20,605 nucleotides of DNA from an uncultured Prevotella sp. Lineage in GTDB: Bacteria; Bacteroidota; Bacteroidia; Bacteroidales; Bacteroidaceae. Below the pieces are notes generated by a model that was given only the letters and a program-made list of their open reading frames with translations, did no database searches and was not told where the DNA came from. The translations under genes and the position numbers were made by a program. Below, piece after piece: positions 14,627 to 20,605 of this stretch (its first letter is position 1; each line of letters begins with the position of its first letter). The stretch covers positions 1 through 20,605 of the forward strand of contig CAJPTO010000030.1 in the NCBI GenBank assembly GCA_905373605.1. The letters run 5' to 3'.

Positions 14627-15712
14627 ATGGCAACACCCAACAACATCAACATCACGCTGCACCTTCCTGCCGAGTGGCACGAGCAAAGCGGCGTGCAGCT
14701 CACTTGGCCGCACGCTAAAACCGACTGGGCACCTCTTTTGCCCGACATCACCAAGGTGTTTGTGGAGCTTACACGGGCCATTGCCAAACGCGAAAAGGTG
14801 CTTATCGTGGCCCCCGACACCGATGAGGTGAAGGCCACCCTGATGAGAAGCCTGGGCATGGACCGCCTGCGCAACGTGCTTTTTGCCCAATGTGACACCA
14901 ACGACACGTGGGCACGCGACCACGCCGCCATAACACTTACGGGCAACAACACCAACAATGGCTTCACCGTGCAGAACACCTTGCTCGACTTCCGCTTCAA
15001 CGGATGGGGAGAGAAGTTTGCGGCCGACAAAGACAATGCCATCACGCAGAGCCTTTATCACGAAGGTATGCTCAACGGCACATTGGAAAACCACCTCGAC
15101 TTTGTGCTTGAAGGCGGTGCCATCGAAAGCGACGGGCGCGGCACAGTGTTCACTACATCGCAATGCTTGCTGGCACCTCACCGCAACCAACCGCTGACAA
15201 AAGACGACATTGAGCAACGACTGAAAGACGTGTTGCGAGCCGAACGTGTGGTATGGCTGGATCATGGCAACCTCATTGGCGACGATACCGACGGGCACAT
15301 CGACACCATTGTGCGAACTGCCCCAGAGAACACCCTGCTATACGTGGGGTGCGACGACAGCCGCGATGAGCAATTTGAGGATTTCTTGGCACTGGAGAAC
15401 CAGCTAACAACCCTGCGCACCGACACCGGCATGCCCTATAGGCTGATGCGACTGCCCATGCCCGATGCCATTTACGACAATGGCGAACGCCTGCCTGCCA
15501 CATACGCCAACTTCCTTATCATCAATGGGGCTGTTATCTGCCCCACATATGCGCAGCCCCAAAAGGACAGGCAAGCCCTGCAAACCATCGCCAAGGCCTA
15601 TCCCGACCGCGAGATAATAGGCATGGACGCACGAACCGTTATCAAGCAACACGGCTCGTTGCACTGCCTTACAATGCAGTTTCCACAGGGCGTTATTGCA
15701 AACAACCCGTAA
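14627..15712 (+). CDS. aguA: Agmatine deiminase
   Basis: This 361-residue member of the PAD_porph/agmatine deiminase family hydrolyses agmatine to N-carbamoylputrescine and ammonia in the cytoplasm. Visible family motifs are HEQSGVQLTWPH (18-29), NDTWARDH (92-99), LEGGAIESDGRGTVFTT (161-177), WLDHGNLIGDDTDGHIDT (210-227) and the C-terminal catalytic Cys347 in HGSLHCLTMQFP. There is no signal peptide, unlike secreted peptidylarginine deiminase of Porphyromonas. The gene for the next enzyme of the pathway follows after 17 bases, which strongly supports agmatine as substrate. ATG at 14627 is chosen because the conserved start (LPAEWHEQ) follows closely. An ATG at 14602 is out of frame. Confidence 0.92.
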   Translation: MATPNNINITLHLPAEWHEQSGVQLTWPHAKTDWAPLLPDITKVFVELTRAIAKREKVLIVAPDTDEVKATLMRSLGMDRLRNVLFAQCDTNDTWARDHAAITLTGNNTNNGFTVQNTLLDFRFNGWGEKFAADKDNAITQSLYHEGMLNGTLENHLDFVLEGGAIESDGRGTVFTTSQCLLAPHRNQPLTKDDIEQRLKDVLRAERVVWLDHGNLIGDDTDGHIDTIVRTAPENTLLYVGCDDSRDEQFEDFLALENQLTTLRTDTGMPYRLMRLPMPDAIYDNGERLPATYANFLIINGAVICPTYAQPQKDRQALQTIAKAYPDREIIGMDARTVIKQHGSLHCLTMQFPQGVIANNP

Positions 15713-15729
15713 ACACCTAAAAGAAAGAA

Positions 15730-16611
15730 ATGCTTAGAACAGGAATAATACAGCAACACAACACGGCCGACATTCAAGACAACATGAACAGGCTGGCAAA
15801 TGGCATTGCCGAGCTGGCAAAAGAGGGGGCGCAACTCATCGTCTTGCAAGAGTTGCACAACTCGTTGTACTTCTGCCAAGAAGAGAATGTCGATGTTTTC
15901 GACCTTGCCGAGCCCATTCCGGGTTCCTCAACGCTGTTTTTCGGCCAACTGGCAAAGGCGCATGGCGTAGTGATTGTGGCATCGCTGTTCGAGAAACGGG
16001 CACCAGGGCTATATCACAACACGGCCGTGGTGATGGAGAAAGACGGCAGCATGGCGGGCATGTACCGCAAAATGCACATTCCAGACGACCCTGCGTATTA
16101 CGAAAAGTTCTATTTCACACCGGGCGATCTCGGTTTTCATCCCATCAACACCAGCGTTGGCCGTTTGGGAGTGTTGGTTTGTTGGGACCAATGGTACCCG
16201 GAAGCAGCCCGACTGATGGCCATGCGCGGTGCCGACATGCTTATCTATCCCACCGCCATTGGCTATGCGGCCAGTGATGATGCGGCCGAACAGCAACGCC
16301 AACGCGAGGCATGGACCACCATACAACGTGCACACGCCGTGGCTAACGGGCTGCCTGTGGTGGCTGTCAACCGTGTGGGATTTGAACCCGACCCCACAAA
16401 ACAAACCCCTGGCATACAGTTTTGGGGCAGTTCGTTCGTGGCTGGACCGCAAGGCGAACTGCTTTATCGTGCCAACGACAGCGAAGAGCAGCGTGCCATC
16501 ATCGGCATCGACCTGGGCCACAGCGAGCAAGTGCGCCGCTGGTGGCCGTTCTTTCGCGACCGCCGTATAGACGAATACGGGGGGCTTACGCAGCGTTTCT
16601 TGCAGCCATAA
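15730..16611 (+). CDS. aguB: N-carbamoylputrescine amidase
   Basis: This 293-residue nitrilase-superfamily enzyme converts N-carbamoylputrescine to putrescine, ammonia and CO2, completing the agmatine route to polyamines. The catalytic triad is visible: Glu41 in LQELHNSLYFC, Lys114 in YRKMHIPDD and Cys151 in LVCWDQWYPEAARLMA. Substrate-region segments GADMLIYPTAIG and WGSSFVAGPQGE also fit. An A/G-rich stretch (AAAAGAAAGAA) precedes the ATG. It is co-transcribed with the deiminase and ends before a strong terminator. Length and motifs are complete. Confidence 0.92.
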   Translation: MLRTGIIQQHNTADIQDNMNRLANGIAELAKEGAQLIVLQELHNSLYFCQEENVDVFDLAEPIPGSSTLFFGQLAKAHGVVIVASLFEKRAPGLYHNTAVVMEKDGSMAGMYRKMHIPDDPAYYEKFYFTPGDLGFHPINTSVGRLGVLVCWDQWYPEAARLMAMRGADMLIYPTAIGYAASDDAAEQQRQREAWTTIQRAHAVANGLPVVAVNRVGFEPDPTKQTPGIQFWGSSFVAGPQGELLYRANDSEEQRAIIGIDLGHSEQVRRWWPFFRDRRIDEYGGLTQRFLQP

Positions 16612-16706
16612 CGCAGCATGGAGAGGAGATTTTGCAGGTCGTTGAGCAAGATTGTTGCCACGGGCAATGCCCACTGAACACATATCGCAACAAAAACCAT
16701 AACAAA

Positions 16707-16745
16707 TGCGCCAACTACCGCAAGTCAGTAGTTGGCGCAACGCTT
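16707..16745. terminator. Strong bidirectional terminator
   Basis: TGCGCCAACTAC (16707-16718) is perfectly complementary to GTAGTTGGCGCA (16728-16739), a GC-rich 12-bp stem with a 9-base loop. A T-run follows at 16743-16747 on the + strand, and T-rich sequence follows on the minus strand too. It lies between the convergent amidase and helicase genes and should stop transcription from both sides. Confidence 0.88.
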
Positions 16746-16779
16746 TTTCTCTCGCCCACACCAGGCATAAATCCATCTC

Positions 16780-19443
16780 CTACCCTTCGCCTTGACCTTG
16801 ACCATTGCTGGCAAGCAGCGTGCCGAAGAAGCCCAGAAGAGCCTCAACACTCTGTTTGTCGGGAACGGCAATCTTAAGATGTGTTGCACCCGTTTCAGGG
16901 TCTTCTTCCACCAATTCGTCTACCAGCTGCCTTGTGGCCTGTGGCGACTTGAGCGTTTCTACAAGCCCTTGGAAGAACATCCGCCCAGTTTGCACCACTT
17001 CTTTTGGCGTAGAGGGTGCCGTTCGGCCGCGTTGATGCGCGTTGGCCAAAGCATTCTCCTGCCCACCATCGCGTGCAAGCGTCTTGTTTTCGGCATTGTT
17101 GTTTTCTGCCGAGGGCGTTTGGTTCGTGTTTGGCGCACCATCTTGCGCCCTTTCGCCGTTCATTGCAGGCGCATTGCCAAGACTATCGTCCTCAAAGTCG
17201 ACCTTTTCGTGGTCAGCATCCACACCCGTAACATCATCGAAAGCACGCTCGTCATCAGCCAAGGGGTTCTTATCGTTTGTTGCCAATTCGTCTTGCGGCG
17301 TTTGTTCATCGGTCACCACCTGTTCCTGCTCGTCGTTATCGATGGGCATCTCGCCTTGATGTCCGTCTGCCGAGCTGCCCATAGTATTGCTCAGTTCGTT
17401 CATCATCTCGGCAAACTTGCCCTGATGGGCGAAAATAGTGTCTTCGCCACCATCCAACACCCCCTCGAAGAGCGACGACTTAAACTTCAGTTTGCCCAGC
17501 ATATCTTCTTCGAACGTTCCAGCCGAAACGAGGTTTATCACCTGTATGTTGCGTTTCTGGCCCAACCGGTAAACGCGAGCGATGCGCTGTTCTAGCACGG
17601 CAGGGTTCCAAGGCAAGTCGATGTTCACCACAACCGATGCAGCCTGCAGGTTCAGTCCTGTGCTTCCGGCATCGGTAGAAAGGAAAACGCGGCAGTCAAC
17701 ATTGTCCATAAAGTTGCTTACAAGGTCTTTTCTCTTCTTCGAAGGTATTCCTCCGTACAGGTATTCAAAGCCAATGCCCAGCTTTTCCATCTCTCGTGCC
17801 ACAAGCCTTGTCATCCTTTCCCACTGACTGAAGACCACAATCTTCTCGTCGCCGCTTTCGATAACATTACTGATAATGTTCAACACCTCGGTCACTTTCG
17901 TGTCGAAGCGCGTCTTTTGGTCAAGAATGTACGTGCTGTCGCACAGCATGCGCATCTGCGAAAGTAGCAACATCAGCCTATTGCGGTCGGTTTCAGACAA
18001 GAAGTGCATGCGCTGCCACTTTTGCATAATCATCGACACGTGGCTTCTTGCCTCATCGTGTTGGGCCATTTGCTCTTTAGTCATGGGTACAAACAGCAAC
18101 TTGTCTTGTCTTTCGGGCATTTGCAGCTTCACATCCCGTTTCCTGCGCCTGATAAGAAAAGCCTTTATGCGCTGTCCCAACTCGTTGAGGTTGCGATAGC
18201 CCACAGTACTCCCTTTCTCATCCACCATCACGTATCTGTCTTTAAACAAGTAGTATGGGCTAAGGGCGAATTGGTTCACCAATTCGGCAACCGAATACAG
18301 TTCTTCAAGCTTGTTTTCCAGTGGCGTGCCCGAAAGTACCACTGCATAGCGTGCGTTAACCTTGCGTGCTGCTTTGGCAATGTGTGTGTTCCAGTTTTTA
18401 AGTCGTTGCACCTCGTCTATTATGAGCATGTCTACATCGATGCTTCCCTTCACCTTCAAGTCGTTGCTAAGGGCGTTATACGAAATGACGCGGTAGGGTT
18501 CTTCGCCCACATACTGCTTGCATCTTGACATGAGGTTGCCCTCAATTACGTGTACAGTTTCGCCAGTAAATCGTTCTATCTCACGTTTCCATTGATATTT
18601 CAATGATGTTGGGCAAACAATGAGCACATTCTCCACCAGTCCTCTGCGCCTTAAAAGCTGTGCTGTGCCGATGGCCTGAATGGTTTTCCCCAGCCCCATC
18701 TCATCTGCAATGATGGCTTTTCCTGCTTTTAAGGCAAACTTAATGCCTTCAATTTGATATGGATAGAGGTGCGTTTGCAACAAGTTGTCGAAGTTTTCTT
18801 GGGTTAGGCTGTCGGCCCAAGCAGCGCGTTCAAGCCTGTCCCGGCATTCAACCACATAAGCCAGTGCATCGGGATAACACCTAAAGCCAGCATCTATGGC
18901 ACGTGCCTTTGACAAGAAGTCGTGAAAACGGGCGTAAGCTTCGGGTTTTAGCACAAGTTGTGTGTCGAAATAATCGGCTGCCAAGCTTTCGAAGGCCTCG
19001 CTGTTGTCGGTTCCGATGCGCATCCGCACCTGACGGCCGTGACGGTAATCCAAATAAACAGACGAGTAGGCAGGCAAATCGCGGCACACTTTGCGTCGTC
19101 CGCCGAAAGAAAGCTTCAGTGCTTCGATGTGTTTGCATGTGCCAAGCCGCGACGTGCGAAAGTCGAAGCACGAACAATAGTTCCAAGGGCTGCCTGCACC
19201 TCGGTAAACCACCTTGTAAGTTTGGTGTGTTCCCGGGTTGCTGACGAGATATTCGCCCGGAAGCAGTTTACTATCCACGGCCGTTACATGTAAATTTTCG
19301 TCTCTTGCCGCTTGTTTGCGCAGTGCCACCTGCCAATCGTCCAGCCTCATGCCTTCGGGGCGCACCAAATGCGATATTCTTTTCTTTTGCTTTTGCGCTT
19401 TGGCATTGTGCCCTTTTCCTCCCTTAGCGTTCGATATTCCCAT
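16780..19443 (-). CDS. SNF2-family helicase with SWIM zinc finger
   Basis: The 887-residue protein starts with a Lys-rich tail. A SWIM zinc finger follows (CSCFDF...GTCKH; Cys90, Cys92, Cys103, His105), then a two-lobed SNF2 ATPase. Motif I is DEMGLGKT (247-254), motif II is DEVQ (343-346), motif III is SGTPLENK (371-378), and the C-terminal lobe has STDAGSTGLNLQ (589-600) and motif VI QRIARVYRLGQKR (619-631). It is expected to be an ATP-driven DNA translocase that remodels protein-DNA complexes; the bacterial role is poorly known. Residues 690-805 form an acidic, Asn/Asp/Glu/Gln-rich linker that looks disordered. A folded, amphipathic C-terminus ends the protein (about 812-880). The gene has its own promoter and a shared terminator, so it is a single-gene unit. 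Helicases of this kind occur in both housekeeping and defence settings, but no defence partner is visible here. Confidence 0.9.
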   Translation of the reverse strand: MGISNAKGGKGHNAKAQKQKKRISHLVRPEGMRLDDWQVALRKQAARDENLHVTAVDSKLLPGEYLVSNPGTHQTYKVVYRGAGSPWNYCSCFDFRTSRLGTCKHIEALKLSFGGRRKVCRDLPAYSSVYLDYRHGRQVRMRIGTDNSEAFESLAADYFDTQLVLKPEAYARFHDFLSKARAIDAGFRCYPDALAYVVECRDRLERAAWADSLTQENFDNLLQTHLYPYQIEGIKFALKAGKAIIADEMGLGKTIQAIGTAQLLRRRGLVENVLIVCPTSLKYQWKREIERFTGETVHVIEGNLMSRCKQYVGEEPYRVISYNALSNDLKVKGSIDVDMLIIDEVQRLKNWNTHIAKAARKVNARYAVVLSGTPLENKLEELYSVAELVNQFALSPYYLFKDRYVMVDEKGSTVGYRNLNELGQRIKAFLIRRRKRDVKLQMPERQDKLLFVPMTKEQMAQHDEARSHVSMIMQKWQRMHFLSETDRNRLMLLLSQMRMLCDSTYILDQKTRFDTKVTEVLNIISNVIESGDEKIVVFSQWERMTRLVAREMEKLGIGFEYLYGGIPSKKRKDLVSNFMDNVDCRVFLSTDAGSTGLNLQAASVVVNIDLPWNPAVLEQRIARVYRLGQKRNIQVINLVSAGTFEEDMLGKLKFKSSLFEGVLDGGEDTIFAHQGKFAEMMNELSNTMGSSADGHQGEMPIDNDEQEQVVTDEQTPQDELATNDKNPLADDERAFDDVTGVDADHEKVDFEDDSLGNAPAMNGERAQDGAPNTNQTPSAENNNAENKTLARDGGQENALANAHQRGRTAPSTPKEVVQTGRMFFQGLVETLKSPQATRQLVDELVEEDPETGATHLKIAVPDKQSVEALLGFFGTLLASNGQGQGEG

Positions 19444-19586
19444 ATGTAATAATCCAATTTAACCTGTTTTTATTGTCGTGCCAAAGGCTCTCCATCAGCA
19501 AGATGCCTTTTGCAGGTACGTTATTGCTTGGTCGCTGGGCATCAAGGCATGGAGTTTGCCCTCCCCGCGCATGCCCATACAAAAGG

Positions 19587-19617
19587 CAAAGGTAAGTATA
19601 AAATACGAAATCGCAAC
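19587..19617 (-). promoter_or_regulatory. Promoter of the SNF2 helicase gene
   Basis: On the minus strand GTTG (19617-19614), 19 bases, then TACCTTTG (19594-19587) fit the Bacteroidetes promoter consensus with one mismatch in the -33 box. The start would be near 19580, leaving a leader of about 135 bases before the helicase ATG at 19443. Confidence 0.65.
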
Positions 19618-19989
19618 AGATTTGCTTCTCCTTTACAAGACCATACACAAAAAAGGTAATTCATACCAAAGAGAACAGTTTGCACGTTGTGTCGCAACAA
19701 AAGCCTCACTACCTACCTTTTTCAACTTATCTCCACACATGCAACTACACAAAAAATCGAAAACACCCATCATCACTACCACATTGACGAGAAGAAACTT
19801 ATAAAACACAATGTGTAAAAATAAATTCACGTGAAACATCATCAAAAAATAACGTTTATTATCCAACTGTCCTGTGCTAAATATTTGCCTAACCCCATAG
19901 GCAATCCACATCACTACCATCAAAGACCAAACAAGATGCCGAAGAAAACAGCCTTGAAAAAACCATAACAGGGATAAAAGACACAAAAA

Positions 19990-20016
19990 CGGGACGCTTT
20001 GTCTCAAAGCATCCCG
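19990..20016 (-). terminator. Rho-independent-type terminator, minus strand
   Basis: CGGGACGCTTTG (19990-20001) pairs with CAAAGCATCCCG (20005-20016), 11 of 12 pairs around a 3-base loop. On the minus strand the stem is followed by a TTTTTG run. It would end transcripts coming from the Gly-rich gene and the 41-codon ORF. Confidence 0.8.
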
Positions 20017-20068
20017 TCGTCATTAACAACTCTCTTTTCTGTCTTTGTTTCCTGAATAATCTTTGCTT

Positions 20069-20194
20069 CTAAATACTATACCTAATTTGAGAATTTATCC
20101 TTATCCAATCTTTTGCCATTTTCACAGGGAAGGGATGGTTTTTACCGGCCATTACACAGGCAGTAATTGTTCTCCAATCCCCCACCCTTGACAT
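20069..20194 (-). CDS. 41-codon ORF between Gly-rich gene and terminator
   Basis: The frame runs from ATG 20194-20192 to TAG 20071-20069. It begins MSRVGDWRTITACVMAGKNH and ends AKDWIRINSQIRYSI, with an inner ATG at 20152. The composition (two Trp, several Arg/Lys, no low complexity) looks more protein-like than nearby frames. It lies on the transcript of the Gly-rich gene, 41 bases past that gene's stop, and before the terminator. No strong ribosome site is seen. It may be a small protein or the trace of a dispersed repeat that happens to stay open. Confidence 0.3.
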   Translation of the reverse strand: MSRVGDWRTITACVMAGKNHPFPVKMAKDWIRINSQIRYSI

Positions 20195-20235
20195 GCGGGT
20201 CTATGGCAAAGCCCGCCTAATACCTAAAGTGTTTT

Positions 20236-20605
20236 TTATCTTCGTCCGCCGAAATGTCCACTGCCAGAAGTGCCACTCGAGGAGTTTGAATTGTTGTGTT
20301 GTGGTGTAAAAGAGCCTCCGCCGTTGCCACCCCCGCCAAACGAACGGCCAGAAGTAGAGGGCGTTGAACCCGTTGAGCCTTGCGAACGTGTGCCGCTAAA
20401 GGGAGTGAAACCTTGTGGCATGCCATTGAAAGACGACCCACCCGTGTTTCCGCCGAACGAACGACCCGACGTTGAGGGCTGCGAACCTTGCGAGCGGTTG
20501 GGGCTGAATGTGTTGTTAGGTACTTCGGCCGACCCATTTGTGCCTGAACCGTTGAAGAAACGTGCCCCTCCAAAGTGTCCGCTGCCCGGGTTGTCGTTAT
20601 AGTCG
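20236..20605 (-). CDS. C-terminus of a Gly/Ser/Asn-rich protein (partial)
   Basis: The minus-strand frame is open from the right edge to TAA at 20238-20236, about 123 codons, so the start is outside the window. It is low in complexity and built of imperfect repeats: SGHFGG appears twice, PSTSGRSFGG twice, and FNGMPQGFTPFSGTRSQGS is related to TFSPNRSQGSQ. The very end is SGSGHFGGRR. Such tails are disordered and occur on secreted or surface proteins and on some RNA-binding proteins. The folded part that would identify it is missing. Overlapping frames on both strands are by-products of the repetitive GC-rich sequence. Confidence 0.65.
   Translation of the reverse strand, partial: DYNDNPGSGHFGGARFFNGSGTNGSAEVPNNTFSPNRSQGSQPSTSGRSFGGNTGGSSFNGMPQGFTPFSGTRSQGSTGSTPSTSGRSFGGGGNGGGSFTPQHNNSNSSSGTSGSGHFGGRR

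Larger units (their letters stand above)
19444..20235. other. Gene-poor spacer between helicase and Gly-rich gene
   Basis: This 792-base gap holds the helicase promoter (19587-19617), a terminator (19990-20016) and a 41-codon minus-strand ORF (20069-20194). The minus-strand frame 19633-20007 is hydrophobic but starts inside the terminator stem and has no ribosome site, so it is not accepted. Nothing else is recognisable in 19650-19985. Confidence 0.6.

Noticed and set aside
13160..15879. Long frames antisense to the fetAB, aguA and aguB genes
   Set aside because: They mirror GC-richer real genes that have complete catalytic motifs; the antisense frames are His/Arg/Gln-rich and show no motif.
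16780..19443. SNF2 helicase as part of an antiviral defence system
   Set aside because: It has its own promoter and terminator and no nuclease, methylase or other defence gene beside it in the window.
19633..20007. 124-codon hydrophobic minus-strand ORF
   Set aside because: Its start codon lies inside a terminator stem-loop and the translation is unusually rich in Cys, Phe and Trp, as expected from AT-rich non-coding DNA.

Overview
The window looks like a chromosomal stretch of a Bacteroidales bacterium, most likely Prevotella or a close relative. The reasons are promoters of the Bacteroidetes type (TTTG or TTG, about 19 bases, then TAnnTTTG), tandem outer-membrane beta-barrel genes with carboxypeptidase-regulatory and plug domains, a double-glycine peptide of the kind found with Bacteroidales radical-SAM systems, and palindrome-rich spacers. 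The genus is inferred from gene content only.

Positions 1-9963 hold an accessory peptide (RiPP) locus on the + strand. It begins with the tail of one outer-membrane barrel protein (1-245). A second barrel gene follows that is broken by an in-frame TAA (359-2680). After an AT-rich gap comes an intact barrel gene (3264-5633), whose stop codon overlaps the start of a 78-residue precursor (5633-5869). The precursor has a Gly-Gly leader end and a short core with NVNVNV and RCRCAC patterns. Two hairpins separate it from a radical SAM/SPASM maturase (5971-7251). The export module follows: a C39 peptidase/ABC transporter split by a +1 frameshift at a C4 run (7262-9473) and a short HlyD-like membrane protein (9475-9963). 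The inferred pathway is ribosomal synthesis of the precursor, modification by the SPASM enzyme, cleavage after Gly-Gly with export by the C39/ABC protein, and passage or uptake through the coupled barrel. Base composition changes sharply between the AT-rich barrel/precursor/maturase part and the export genes.

Positions 10204-11058 encode a DUF4846 lipoprotein. Positions 11059-12910 are nearly gene-free and packed with repeats: a 22-base palindromic tandem array with a second copy 1.1 kb away, a pair of 34-base hairpin repeats, and a 196-bp element with perfect 19-bp terminal inverted repeats (MITE-like). On the minus strand there is one 34-codon small gene with its own two-box promoter.

Positions 12911-16611 are ordinary metabolism: a FetA/FetB-type metal exporter on the minus strand, then agmatine deiminase and N-carbamoylputrescine amidase on the + strand (arginine-derived polyamine route). 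A strong bidirectional terminator separates these from a minus-strand SWIM/SNF2 helicase (16780-19443) with its own promoter. The right edge holds a gene-poor spacer with a terminator and a 41-codon ORF, then the C-terminus of a Gly/Ser/Asn-rich protein whose start lies outside the window.
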